Assembly: GCA_028716965.1 (NCBI GenBank)
Contig: JAQUOV010000007.1
Coordinates: forward strand, 1-58,794
Length of the DNA: 58,794 bases
Direction: 5' to 3'
Origin: Candidatus Omnitrophota bacterium
Lineage (GTDB): Bacteria; Omnitrophota; Gorgyraeia; Gygaellales; Profunditerraquicolaceae
The notes below the pieces were generated by a model. That model saw only the letters and a program-made list of their open reading frames with translations. It had not been told where the DNA came from and ran no database searches. A program made the position numbers and the translations under genes. Below, piece after piece: positions 9,090 through 17,287 of the stretch (positions are counted from its first letter, which is position 1; the number at the start of each line of letters is the position of its first letter).

Positions 9090-10043
9090 ATGCGGCGTAT
9101 AATTTTAAGCTTATTATTCATTTCCTTTTTATTTATATCTATCCAGCCGGCATACCCCTACTGGATCTGGACTCCTAAAAGCGGCAAGTGGGTTAACCCC
9201 AAAAATATGCCGAAGGATGACCCTAAGGAACAGTTTGCTTACGCCAAGTCTTTTTTTGATATCAATAAATATGAAGAGGCCAAGCGTGAATTCCGCAAAC
9301 TGCTTAAAGCCTATCCTAAGTCTGCAGAGGCCGCCGAAAGCCAGTATTATCTTGGGTTGACAGAGGAAGCCCAGGGCAAATTATATGAAGCTTACCAGGC
9401 TTACCAGATGGTGGTTGATAAATACCCTTTTAGCGAGCGTATCCAGGAGGTTATTGAGAGGGAATATAAAATTGCCGAGAAGTTCATGGCCGGGGAAAAG
9501 CGCAAGGCCATGGGGCTAACCTTGCCGGTGGAAAACCCGGCAATTGAGATATTCGGCAAGGTCGTAGAAAATTCTACTTATGGGCCGTTGGCGCCGCGGG
9601 CGCAGTATAAATTAGGTTTGGTTTTAAAAGGCTTATCGCGTTATTACGAAGCCGAGGAGGCTTTTAACAAAGTGGTATCCCGCTACCCGGATAGCGAATG
9701 GGCGTCCGCGGCGAAATTCCAGATTGCTTCCTGCCGCGCCAGCTTGTCCAAGGGTTCAGCCTATGACCAGGGGGCAGCCCAGGAGGCAAAAGAACAGTTT
9801 GAACAGTTTGTCAGGGAGCATCCTGATGCCGTGCTTTCTCTTGATGCCGAAAGGAATATCAGTGGCATAAGAGAAAAGGAGGCAGAGGCAAGCTATAATA
9901 TTGGCAGGTTCTATGAGAAACAGAAAGAATTCAATTCAGCCAGGATTTATTATAATGATATAATTGATAATTACGCCGATAGCCCGTGGGCCGCTCAAGC
10001 TGTGGCCAGGCTTCAGGTAATGGAGCATGCAAATGAAAAATAA
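9090..10043 (+). CDS. BamD-like tetratricopeptide outer-membrane assembly protein
   Basis: 317 residues: a cleavable-looking signal peptide (about 1-23, IQPAYPYW) and then TPR repeats. Repeats with the pattern AxxxFxxxxYxEAxxxFxKxxxxYPxSxxA occur at about 48-80, 85-115, 155-200 and 268-305. This arrangement is that of BamD/YfiO and related YbgF-like proteins, which assemble outer-membrane barrels. BamD is normally a lipoprotein, but I find no lipobox Cys, so anchoring must differ or this is a soluble paralogue. The next gene, LptE-like, overlaps its end and is also an envelope-assembly gene. Confidence 0.75.
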   Translation: MRRIILSLLFISFLFISIQPAYPYWIWTPKSGKWVNPKNMPKDDPKEQFAYAKSFFDINKYEEAKREFRKLLKAYPKSAEAAESQYYLGLTEEAQGKLYEAYQAYQMVVDKYPFSERIQEVIEREYKIAEKFMAGEKRKAMGLTLPVENPAIEIFGKVVENSTYGPLAPRAQYKLGLVLKGLSRYYEAEEAFNKVVSRYPDSEWASAAKFQIASCRASLSKGSAYDQGAAQEAKEQFEQFVREHPDAVLSLDAERNISGIREKEAEASYNIGRFYEKQKEFNSARIYYNDIIDNYADSPWAAQAVARLQVMEHANEK

Positions 10044-10599
10044 GTTATTTTGCTTAGCCCTTTCGTTCTGCCTTTTATCCTTTTCCCTTCCCGGTTGCGG
10101 TTATACTACCCGTTCCATGCTTTCCGGAAAATTCTCTACAATTTATATAACGCCGTTTTTAAATAAGGTGGACGTAACCCAGGAGGGGTACTCTGCCAAT
10201 AAATACCGCATCTACCGTCCGATGCTTGAGACCGAGATCACTAAAAAGGTGATCAACCGGTACCTTTTTGACGGGAACCTGCGTCCGGTCAAGGAAGAAT
10301 CAGCTGACCTTGTGCTTAAGGGCGAATTGGTTGAATATCGCAAAGACCCTTTAAGTTATACTAATGATAATGAGAATGTTACTGAGTACCGTATTAATAT
10401 CTATGTGAACTTGAGCCTCTGGGATCAAAAAGAAAATAAACTCCTTTGGCAAGAAAATGGTTTTAACGGCAACTATTCTTATTTTACTAGTTCTGATACC
10501 AATACTTCCAATATTAAGGTTTCTGAAGATACAGCCGTCACCAATGCGGTGGATGATTTAGCTCGCCGGATAGTCGAGCGCACAGTTGAACAATGGTAA
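10033..10599 (+). CDS. lptE: LptE-like lipopolysaccharide assembly lipoprotein
   Basis: 188 residues with a lipoprotein signal ending in LPGCGYTT; GCGYxxR after the lipobox is characteristic of LptE, the lipoprotein that plugs the LptD barrel for LPS delivery to the outer surface. The body shows the alternating beta pattern of the family (IYITPFLNKV, LVLKGELVEYRKDPLSYT) and the C-terminal AVTNAVDDLARRIVERTVEQW helix. ATG 10033 is preferred over 10027 because TGGAG then sits seven bases upstream. It overlaps the BamD-like gene and is followed by holA, the same lptE-holA pairing seen in proteobacteria. Confidence 0.82.
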   Translation: MKNKLFCLALSFCLLSFSLPGCGYTTRSMLSGKFSTIYITPFLNKVDVTQEGYSANKYRIYRPMLETEITKKVINRYLFDGNLRPVKEESADLVLKGELVEYRKDPLSYTNDNENVTEYRINIYVNLSLWDQKENKLLWQENGFNGNYSYFTSSDTNTSNIKVSEDTAVTNAVDDLARRIVERTVEQW

Positions 10600-10600
10600 T

Positions 10601-11251
10601 ATGGTTTATTTACTTATCGGCCAGGACCTACAGGCCAGAGAAGGCCAGCTTAAGAAAATAAAACAGGAATTCCTCCCAAAAGAACTTCAAGATTTTAACC
10701 TCGACACATTATACGCAAAAGAAGCAACCTTAAAGCTTATCCAGGAAAGGTTCCTGGCCATCCCCTTAAAAAGCGCCAAAAGGATTATTGTAATCAAAGA
10801 CGCGGATTCCCTGGATGAGGCATCTCGTAATTTCCTTCTGGCCTACGCCAAGAATCCATATAAACAATTAGTTTTGGTGTTGGTGCTTGAGCATTATGAT
10901 TACCGGGACAGCTTTATTAAGAATATGTCCAGGATCGCCAAGGTCATGCGTTTTAAGGAGGCGCTTAATCCCGATACTTTTGCTTTAAATCGGCAGATTG
11001 AGTTAAAAAGAACAGACAGCGCCCTGCGCCTTTTAAACCAGCTTTTGAAGAATGGTGAACCTCCGGAGCGTATCCTGGGAGGCTTGCGTTACGCCTGGGA
11101 AAAAGATGGGGGGCATAACCTGGGAGCCAGGAAAAAGCTCAAGCTTCTTCTTAGTTGTGACTTGGAAATAAAAACAGGCAGGCTAAAAGCCGCCTTTGCT
11201 TTGGAGAAATTAGTTGTCGGCTTATGCGGATTTGCTCAAACGGCGCATTAA
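10601..11251 (+). CDS. holA: DNA polymerase III delta subunit, short form
   Basis: Delta opens the beta clamp within the clamp loader. At 216 residues it is far below the usual 330-350. The N-terminal third (MVYLLIGQDLQARE, then KRIIVIKDADSLDE) matches domain I. The C-terminal part (LLNQLLKNGEPPERILGGLRYA, DLEIKTGRLKAAFALEKLVV) matches the collar domain III. The linking lid region, about 100 residues, is missing, and there is no sign of a frameshift. ATG 10601 is chosen because it follows the lptE stop by one base; the longer frame would need a TTG at 10586. The end overlaps rpsT convergently by 30 bases. Confidence 0.8.
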   Translation: MVYLLIGQDLQAREGQLKKIKQEFLPKELQDFNLDTLYAKEATLKLIQERFLAIPLKSAKRIIVIKDADSLDEASRNFLLAYAKNPYKQLVLVLVLEHYDYRDSFIKNMSRIAKVMRFKEALNPDTFALNRQIELKRTDSALRLLNQLLKNGEPPERILGGLRYAWEKDGGHNLGARKKLKLLLSCDLEIKTGRLKAAFALEKLVVGLCGFAQTAH

Positions 11252-11485
11252 GCGTGATTTTCTGCGGTCAGCCGTTCCGGGGTGGATGATATTCTTTTTC
11301 GCTGCTTTATCCAGCTGGGAAAAGACCTTGGTAATGAAGGCCTTGGCTTCAGCGGAGTTATTCTTGGCAAGTAATTCCTGGAATTTCTTTATTGCCTTCT
11401 TAAGTTGAAGCTTTACCTTGACATTACGGGTATGTTTTCTTTTGTTTACGCGGTTGCTTTTTAACGATGTTCTACGCCTTGGCAT
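11222..11485 (-). CDS. rpsT: 30S ribosomal protein S20
   Basis: An 87-residue, very basic helical protein matching bS20: MPRRRTSLKSNRVNKRKH at the start, KKAIKKFQELLAKNNS in the middle, and the signature IIHPGTADRRKSRLMRRL at the end. It binds 16S rRNA and supports 30S assembly. An AAGGAG ribosome site precedes the ATG. A TATAAT on the minus strand (11529-11524) gives a leader of about 30 bases in which GTCC-tacc-GGAC can form a small hairpin over the ribosome site, possibly for S20 autoregulation. It is transcribed against holA and overlaps its last 30 bases. Confidence 0.95.
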   Translation of the reverse strand: MPRRRTSLKSNRVNKRKHTRNVKVKLQLKKAIKKFQELLAKNNSAEAKAFITKVFSQLDKAAKKNIIHPGTADRRKSRLMRRLSKSA

Positions 11486-11647
11486 TTATTCTCCTTGTCC
11501 GGTAGGACACACCCGCGTAATTCATTATAAACGCAGGGTGTTACCCCATAAGGGTATACCGGCTGATCCTTTAAGGCCGGGTGTTTGCCTAAAAGGGCAT
11601 GTTAGTTAAATTTACATTTTTTATATTAATAGCATAATTAGCCAGCC
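11486..11647. promoter_or_regulatory. Divergent control region between rpsT and murJ
   Basis: Carries the rpsT promoter on the minus strand (TATAAT at 11524-11529 in complement, weak -35) and the murJ promoter on the plus strand: TTTACA (11611-11616), a 16-base spacer and CATAAT (11633-11638), 9 bases before the murJ ATG with no ribosome site. Between them are several short inverted repeats, such as ACCC/GGGT near 11540-11556 and TGCC/GGCA near 11586-11600. Confidence 0.6.
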
Positions 11648-13222
11648 ATGTCAACAAGCAAATATTCTTTAGGCAGCCATAACCAGGCAGTTGCGCACTC
11701 GGCAACCGTAATTAGCCTGGCTACCCTTGTCTCTCGCATCCTGGGTTTTATAAGGGATATGGTTATCGCCAGGCTATTCGGAGTTTATCTTCAGGCGCAG
11801 GCGTTTGTCATCGCATTCCGTATCCCCAACCTTTTCCGGGAGTTTCTCGGAGAAGGGGCCTCTAACGCAGCAATTGTCCCGGTCTTAAGCGAGTATAACC
11901 TTAAGCATTCAAAGGAGGAGTTCTGGGAGCTGGTTAATATCCTGCTTAACGTGCTGCTGGTTATGTTGAGCGTTATAACTATCCTGGGGATTATTTTTTC
12001 CCCTTTGATCGTACGCATGATTGCCCCCGGGTTTATCGCCTTTCCCGAGAAATTGGAAGCAACTATACGGCTGAACCGGATTATCTTCCCCTATATCCTG
12101 CTTATCGGCCTGGCTGTTTATACTATGGCAGTATTGAATTCACTTAAGAACTTTACCGTTTCTGCGTTCGCGCCCTGCCTCCTCAATATCTCTATAATTA
12201 TTTGCGCCCTGCTTCTCGGAGAGGGTATAAGAGGCCTGGCTACCGGGATATTGTTAGGCGGGTTGTTGCAACTGGCAGTGCAAGTACCTGTTTTATACAA
12301 AAAAGGTTTTCATTTTAAACCTCTTTTTAATTTTAAACACCCCGGGCTGATACAAGTCAAAAGGTTGATGCTGCCACGGCTGGCCAGTTCCGGTATTTAC
12401 CAGTTGAATAATTTCGTCGATTCTATCTTTGGGTCATTCATAGCGATTGTCGGCGACGGCGGGGTGGCGGTGCTTTATTTTGCTTACCGGCTTATCCAGT
12501 TTCCCATAGGTATTTTCAGTAATGCCCTCTCGCAGGCTGTGCTGCCTACTTTTTCTACGCAGGCATTAGAGCAGGACCGGGAAAGCCTCAAACTCACTCT
12601 TTCCTGGGCCTTGCGCGCGGTATTTTTTGCGCTGCTTCCGACAAGCGCGATTTTTATGGTACTGGCCAATCCGTTAGTTTCCGCGCTTTTCGGCGGCGGC
12701 AAGTTTGATTTTAATTCAAGGCTGCTTACCGGCAATGCCCTGTTTTTTTATAGTATCGGTTTAAGCGCCTACGGGGGGACGAAGATACTGCAATCCTGCT
12801 TCTTTGCCCTTAAGGATACAGTAACTCCTGCGAAAATAGCGTTCCTGACGCTGGTGATGAATGTTATATTCAATGCGATTTTAATGTTTCCCTTAAAGAT
12901 AGGCGGTCTTGCCCTGGCTACTTCGTTTTCAGGCATAATCACCTTCCTGTTTTTATTTTTTATTCTAAGCAGGCGATTAGACGGATTTGGAGAGCGTAAA
13001 ATATTTTATTCTTTTCTGCGTATCCTGGCTGCTTCTTCCTGCATGGCGGCTGTTTCTTTTTTGGTCAGCCGGGCGCTGAATGTCGGCTGGGCTTTGTTCT
13101 GCGGGGCGTTATCCTATATTATTTTTTGTTTTCTTTTCGGCGTAACCGAGCTTAAGGAGCTTATGCATTGGCTGACCCTTAGGAATACCAGGCAATCCTT
13201 ATGGAGCGACAGAAGGAATTAA
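11648..13222 (+). CDS. murJ: Lipid II flippase MurJ (MviN)
   Basis: 524 residues with about 14 predicted membrane segments, the normal size for MurJ, which flips lipid II across the inner membrane for peptidoglycan synthesis. Early signatures are SRILGFIRDMVIARLFG and AFRIPNLFREFLGEGA with the conserved Arg residues that line the cavity, followed by NAAIVPVLSEY. Further typical motifs are YFAYRLIQFPIGIF and SQAVLPTFS. Transcription looks leaderless. The 3' end overlaps the uvrC start by 22 bases, implying coupling. Confidence 0.95.
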   Translation: MSTSKYSLGSHNQAVAHSATVISLATLVSRILGFIRDMVIARLFGVYLQAQAFVIAFRIPNLFREFLGEGASNAAIVPVLSEYNLKHSKEEFWELVNILLNVLLVMLSVITILGIIFSPLIVRMIAPGFIAFPEKLEATIRLNRIIFPYILLIGLAVYTMAVLNSLKNFTVSAFAPCLLNISIIICALLLGEGIRGLATGILLGGLLQLAVQVPVLYKKGFHFKPLFNFKHPGLIQVKRLMLPRLASSGIYQLNNFVDSIFGSFIAIVGDGGVAVLYFAYRLIQFPIGIFSNALSQAVLPTFSTQALEQDRESLKLTLSWALRAVFFALLPTSAIFMVLANPLVSALFGGGKFDFNSRLLTGNALFFYSIGLSAYGGTKILQSCFFALKDTVTPAKIAFLTLVMNVIFNAILMFPLKIGGLALATSFSGIITFLFLFFILSRRLDGFGERKIFYSFLRILAASSCMAAVSFLVSRALNVGWALFCGALSYIIFCFLFGVTELKELMHWLTLRNTRQSLWSDRRN

Positions 13223-14442
13223 AAGCAAAGATTTTATGCGCACCGGATTCTCCCGGTGTTTATTTGATGCGCGACAGCCGGAGGAAGGTGCTTTATGTAG
13301 GCAAGGCCAATTCATTAAGGAAAAGGATCTCCAGTTATTTGATTAAAGGGCTGGACGGTAAAACCATGGCTTTAATGAACAGGGTTTCCGATATCGAATT
13401 CCGGTTGTCTCCTAACGAGGCAACGGCCTTATTACTTGAGGCCAGTCTTATCCATAAATTTAAACCCAGGTATAATATTTCGCTGCGGGATGATAAAAGC
13501 TTTCCGTTCGTTAAGATCTCCGGAGAGGATTTTCCTTCGGTAAGCATCACACGCAAGAAAGATGATCCGCATGCCCGCTATCTGGGGCCTTATACCAATG
13601 CCAAGGTCTTAAAGAATGCCCTGAAGATCATCCGGCGTTCATTCGCCTATCGCTCATGCCGCTGTCTGCCCGGTAAAAGTTGCGTATACGCAAGGATCAA
13701 CCTTTGTCCTGCACCTTGCCTTGGCAAGATTAAGCCTAAAGAATACAGGCGGCAGATTAATAATATTATCCTGATCCTGGAGGGCAAAGCCGACTTTTTG
13801 ATTAATAAGTTAAGTACAATAATGCAAAACAAATCCCGGGCCCGGGATTTTGAGTCCGCCGCAAGGGTACGGGATCAAATCTCCACTTTGGCTGAACTTG
13901 CCGCGGGCTTAAGCGGGGTTAACCGTAAGGGAGAGCTGGAGGATTTAAGGAATAAGTTAGGTTTAAATAAACTGCCGGAAAGGATTGAAGGGTTTGATAT
14001 CTCCAACATCTCCGGCAAGCAGGCAGTGGGTTCACTGGTAAGTTTTTATTTAGGCAACCCGGACAAGAGCAATTACCGTCGTTTCCGCATCAGGGATTTT
14101 CAGGGGGTTGATGATTACAGGATGCTGGCCGAAGTAGTGCGCAGGCGTTACAGCCGGCTGATTAAGGAAAAAAAACACCTGCCCGACCTGTTGCTTATTG
14201 ACGGAGGGAAAGGGCAGCTTTTGGCAGCTGCCGGTCAGCTCAGAGAATTAGGGCTTAACCTTCCGTTGGCAAGCATTGCCAAGAAGGATGAGATTGTTTA
14301 TAGCAGTCAAAAAGCGCATCCGCTAAGTTTTTCTAAGGATACCCCGGCTTTGAACTTAATCCGCCGGGTACGCGATGAAGCGCATAGGTTTGCCGTAAGG
14401 TACCATTTGTTGCTGCGCCGGAAGGAAATGACCAGAAGATGA
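13201..14442 (+). CDS. uvrC: Excinuclease ABC subunit C, compact form
   Basis: 413 residues against about 600 for typical UvrC. A GIY-YIG nuclease (SPGVYLMRDSRRKVLYVGKA, about 15-95) makes the 3' incision. A UVR motif for UvrB contact lies near 200-235 (DFESAARVRDQI). The RNase H-like nuclease for the 5' incision starts near 262 (IEGFDISNISG) and contains LLLIDGGKGQL and RDEAHRFAV. The C-terminal tandem HhH domain is missing, and about 100 residues between the UVR motif and the RNase H-like fold are also absent. Catalytic motifs are intact, so it is probably functional. A 4-base overlap couples it to the ogt-like gene. Confidence 0.9.
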   Translation: MERQKELKAKILCAPDSPGVYLMRDSRRKVLYVGKANSLRKRISSYLIKGLDGKTMALMNRVSDIEFRLSPNEATALLLEASLIHKFKPRYNISLRDDKSFPFVKISGEDFPSVSITRKKDDPHARYLGPYTNAKVLKNALKIIRRSFAYRSCRCLPGKSCVYARINLCPAPCLGKIKPKEYRRQINNIILILEGKADFLINKLSTIMQNKSRARDFESAARVRDQISTLAELAAGLSGVNRKGELEDLRNKLGLNKLPERIEGFDISNISGKQAVGSLVSFYLGNPDKSNYRRFRIRDFQGVDDYRMLAEVVRRRYSRLIKEKKHLPDLLLIDGGKGQLLAAAGQLRELGLNLPLASIAKKDEIVYSSQKAHPLSFSKDTPALNLIRRVRDEAHRFAVRYHLLLRRKEMTRR

Positions 14443-14711
14443 CATTGTTTGAGGCAAAGGTTTATAAGGCAGTTTTAAGTATTCCTTTGGGCCAGGTACG
14501 CAGTTATAAATGGGTGGCGCAGAAAACAGGCTGCGCGCGCGCATGCAGGGCAGTAGGGCAGGCATTAAAAAGAAACCCCTATCCGTTAATTATCCCCTGT
14601 CATCGCGTAGTAAAGAGTGACAAGAAGATAGGCGGGTATGCCTTCGGGGTAAAACAAAAGCAGCTTTTATTGGCGTTGGAAAAAGAGCTATCAAGATGCC
14701 TGGTTGGTTAA
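14439..14711 (+). CDS. Methylated-DNA-cysteine methyltransferase, minimal domain
   Basis: 90 residues, only the C-terminal DNA-binding and active-site domain of Ogt/MGMT. The winged-helix part (FEAKVYKAVLSIPLGQVRSYKWVA) leads to RAVGQALKRNP, with the Arg finger region and Asn hinge, and the acceptor site IPCHRVV with Cys54. The Cys is present, so it is a candidate active methyltransferase rather than an alkyltransferase-like (ATL) protein, where this Cys is replaced. Translationally coupled to uvrC (ATGA), which is interesting because ATL proteins also feed alkyl lesions into UvrABC repair. Confidence 0.9.
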   Translation: MTLFEAKVYKAVLSIPLGQVRSYKWVAQKTGCARACRAVGQALKRNPYPLIIPCHRVVKSDKKIGGYAFGVKQKQLLLALEKELSRCLVG

Positions 14712-15688
14712 AGAAACATAAAAATTATAGAGAGCCCTGCTCTTTTAGCGACCGCGTTTTTCAAAGAGCAAGGAGCGTATTGTTTTATTTGAGCCTGCTT
14801 CTGTTTTTCGGCGGACTGCCTTTTATCCTATCGTTTGCTTTGGGATATAAATTCAATACCCATACTTTAAAATTTGTTAAGACGGGTTTGATTTATATAA
14901 AGACCCAGCCTGAAGGCTCAAGCATATACCTTGACGGCAAACTTGTGCCCGAGAAAAGCCCGGCAAGCGTACAGGAGCTTCTTCCCGGCGTTTATAAAAT
15001 TACTTTAGCATTGAAGAAATACTATCCCTGGAGATCCGAGGTCTACGTGGAGGCAGGAAAGGTCAGCCGCATTGACAAGGTTATACTCTTTCCGTTAAGG
15101 CCTGATTTAGAACAGTTAAATCAGGCAGGGTTCTCTTCTTTCCGCGTAGATAATGAAAGAGGGGAGATTTATTATTTGGATCAAGTGGGCAGGATTGTAT
15201 ATAAGTCAAGCCTTGACGGAAGTAATTTTGAGGATATCGCAAGCCTGCCGGAAAAATTCTCCCAGATTAACGGATGGGAGGTATCTGCGGACAAGACCAA
15301 GATGTTTATTTTCGGCCCCCACCAAATCAGCGTGATTTTTTTTGACGACCGGAATGATTACGAATATTCGGATTCTTTCGTGTACCTGGATTATCCTCAG
15401 GAAAGAGTAATCAAGGTGTTCTGGCATACGGACAGCTATCATCTGATAGTGTTGACTAATAAACATGTTGCGGTGGTTGAATCCAGGCCCTTGTCTAAAA
15501 CGGTCAACCTTATAGAATTGAACAAAGAGGCCAGCGAGGCCTTCTATGATAATAAGCGCCAGGTACTTTATTTTAGCGATAACCAGAAAGGCCCTGACGG
15601 GACCTCTTATAATAACCTGTATAAACTGGAGCTAAGCCCCGAGTTATATATATTGGAGAGGCTGATGAAGAAAAGAGGAGATGAATAA
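14696..15688 (+). CDS. Membrane-anchored PEGA-domain protein
   Basis: 330 residues: a basic N-terminus, one strong membrane segment at about 33-53, a PEGA domain at about 65-120 (IKTQPEGSSIYLDGKLVPEKSPASV then LLPGVYKITLALKKYYPW), and a C-terminal region of repeated beta strands resembling a beta-propeller. PEGA domains are found on surface-exposed proteins, often with envelope or S-layer roles. The exact job is unknown. The gene overlaps the ogt-like gene by 16 bases and the following glycosyltransferase by 8, so it is part of one unit with it. Confidence 0.75.
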   Translation: MPGWLKKHKNYREPCSFSDRVFQRARSVLFYLSLLLFFGGLPFILSFALGYKFNTHTLKFVKTGLIYIKTQPEGSSIYLDGKLVPEKSPASVQELLPGVYKITLALKKYYPWRSEVYVEAGKVSRIDKVILFPLRPDLEQLNQAGFSSFRVDNERGEIYYLDQVGRIVYKSSLDGSNFEDIASLPEKFSQINGWEVSADKTKMFIFGPHQISVIFFDDRNDYEYSDSFVYLDYPQERVIKVFWHTDSYHLIVLTNKHVAVVESRPLSKTVNLIELNKEASEAFYDNKRQVLYFSDNQKGPDGTSYNNLYKLELSPELYILERLMKKRGDE

Positions 15689-17174
15689 ACCAAAGATTAT
15701 AAAACGGGCTTTTGAGATCATGCCCGGAGGCCTGTCCTGGGGGATAATTATTTTACTTATCCTTTTATCGGTCAAGTACCCGGTAGCCAGTGCCGTTATC
15801 ATTATCACTTTTGATTTCTATTGGATTATCCGCACAATTTATCTGACCACGCTTTTGATTCTTGCCCACCACCGGATCTCTTGCCAAAAAGGCGAGGATT
15901 GGTTAAGGCGTTGTTTATCTTTAAGACCGGAAAAAGGCTGGACGCAGTTGTACCAGTTAATCATATTCCCGGTCTGTAACGAAGGCCTGGAGGTTTTGCG
16001 GCCCTCCTTGGCAGCTTTAAGCAAAAGCCATTACCCTAAAGAAAAATTTATCGTGGTCATGGCTTTTGAAGAGAGGAACCCCCTTGCGCGGAATAACGCT
16101 CTAGTATTAGATAAAGAGTTCAGCGGGGAGTTTGGCGCGTATTTATCTGCCTTCCACCCTGATAATCTGCCCGGGGAAAGCCGTACTAAAGGCGCCAATG
16201 CTACTTGGGCAGCCAAGGCCGCTAAAAAGTTTATCGCTACCCGGAATATCGGATGCGAGCATGTGGTAGTTTCCTGTTTTGATGCGGATACCTGTGTGGA
16301 ACCGGAATATTTTGGCTGTTTGAGTTACCATTTCCTGACTTCAGAGAAACCGCACCAGGCAAGTTATCAGCCGATGCCGGTTTATAATAATAACATCTGG
16401 CAGGCGCCGTCTTTTGCCAGGCTGGTTGAGATCAGCAGTTCCTTCTGCCAGATGATTGAAAGTATGCGGCTTGAAAAGTTCGTTACATTTTCCAGCCACA
16501 GCATGAGTTTTAAGACCCTGGTGGAGGTGGATTATTGGCCGCAAAATATGATCTCCGATGACTCGGTTATTTATTGGAAGGGGTTTTTGCATTATAACGG
16601 AGATTACCGCGTGGTCCCTTTGTATATTACTATCTCAATGGATGTGGCATATTCCAGCAATATTTGGCGCACGATGGCAGTGCAGTATAAACAAAAAAGA
16701 AGGTGGGCCTGGGGGGTAGAGAATTTTCCTTTCGTGGCCTGCGGATTTTTAGATAATAAGAAAATCCCCCTGTTTACGAAGCTGAGGAGATCATTCCATC
16801 TTTTAGAAAGCCATGTTACCTGGGCAATCTGGGCGGTTATTTTGGTACTTATCGGTCCGCTGCCCATATTTTTTGGCGGAAAGTTCTTCAGCCAGATGGC
16901 CATTGCGTATAATCTGCCGAAGATTACTGGTTTATTGTTCCAATTTACTTTGTTTACCAGTTTGACGTGGATATTTTTGAGTTGGACGATTCTTCCGCCG
17001 CGGCCCAAGGGGGTCAGTTGGCTGAAGAACGTGATTTTGGTTTTAGAATGGTTTTTTGTGCCATTTATAATCCTGGTCCTGGGGTCTTCACCGGCCCTTG
17101 ATGCCCAAAGCCGGCTTATGTTTGCAAAATATATGGAATTTAATCCTACACTAAAAGGAAACAAAGTGTTATAA
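15681..17174 (+). CDS. Membrane glycosyltransferase, family 2-like
   Basis: 497 residues. Two N-terminal membrane segments (about 15-55) precede a cytoplasmic GT-A domain with FPVCNEGLEVL, the metal-binding FDADTCVEPEYF (about 197-208) and ISDDSVIYWKGF as acceptor-site acidic motif. KQKRRWAWGVE matches the Q(Q/R)xRW motif of processive GT2 enzymes such as cellulose and hyaluronan synthases. Three or four membrane segments follow (about 375-470). It should build or extend a polysaccharide or glycolipid at the inner membrane; the sugar cannot be read from the sequence. It is coupled to the PEGA gene. Confidence 0.8.
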   Translation: MNKPKIIKRAFEIMPGGLSWGIIILLILLSVKYPVASAVIIITFDFYWIIRTIYLTTLLILAHHRISCQKGEDWLRRCLSLRPEKGWTQLYQLIIFPVCNEGLEVLRPSLAALSKSHYPKEKFIVVMAFEERNPLARNNALVLDKEFSGEFGAYLSAFHPDNLPGESRTKGANATWAAKAAKKFIATRNIGCEHVVVSCFDADTCVEPEYFGCLSYHFLTSEKPHQASYQPMPVYNNNIWQAPSFARLVEISSSFCQMIESMRLEKFVTFSSHSMSFKTLVEVDYWPQNMISDDSVIYWKGFLHYNGDYRVVPLYITISMDVAYSSNIWRTMAVQYKQKRRWAWGVENFPFVACGFLDNKKIPLFTKLRRSFHLLESHVTWAIWAVILVLIGPLPIFFGGKFFSQMAIAYNLPKITGLLFQFTLFTSLTWIFLSWTILPPRPKGVSWLKNVILVLEWFFVPFIILVLGSSPALDAQSRLMFAKYMEFNPTLKGNKVL

Positions 17175-17179
17175 TCAAA

Positions 17180-17219
17180 CAATCTCCTGCCTGTAGGCAG
17201 GAGATTGCGCAGTCCTTGA
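17180..17219. repeat. Perfect 12-bp hairpin plus inverted copy of a dispersed repeat
   Basis: CAATCTCCTGCC (17180-17191) and GGCAGGAGATTG (17196-17207) form an uninterrupted 12-bp stem with a TGTA loop. No T-tract follows, so it is more likely a REP-like palindrome than an intrinsic terminator. The next 13 bases (17207-17219) are the exact reverse complement of 9007-9019. A further small stem, GTTTCC/GGAAAC, lies at about 17220-17235. Confidence 0.75.
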
Positions 17220-17287
17220 CGTTTCCAAAGGAAACTTTGAGGGCAAGACAGAGTCACGAATTATCTGTAATATTCTCGGAGGAAAAG

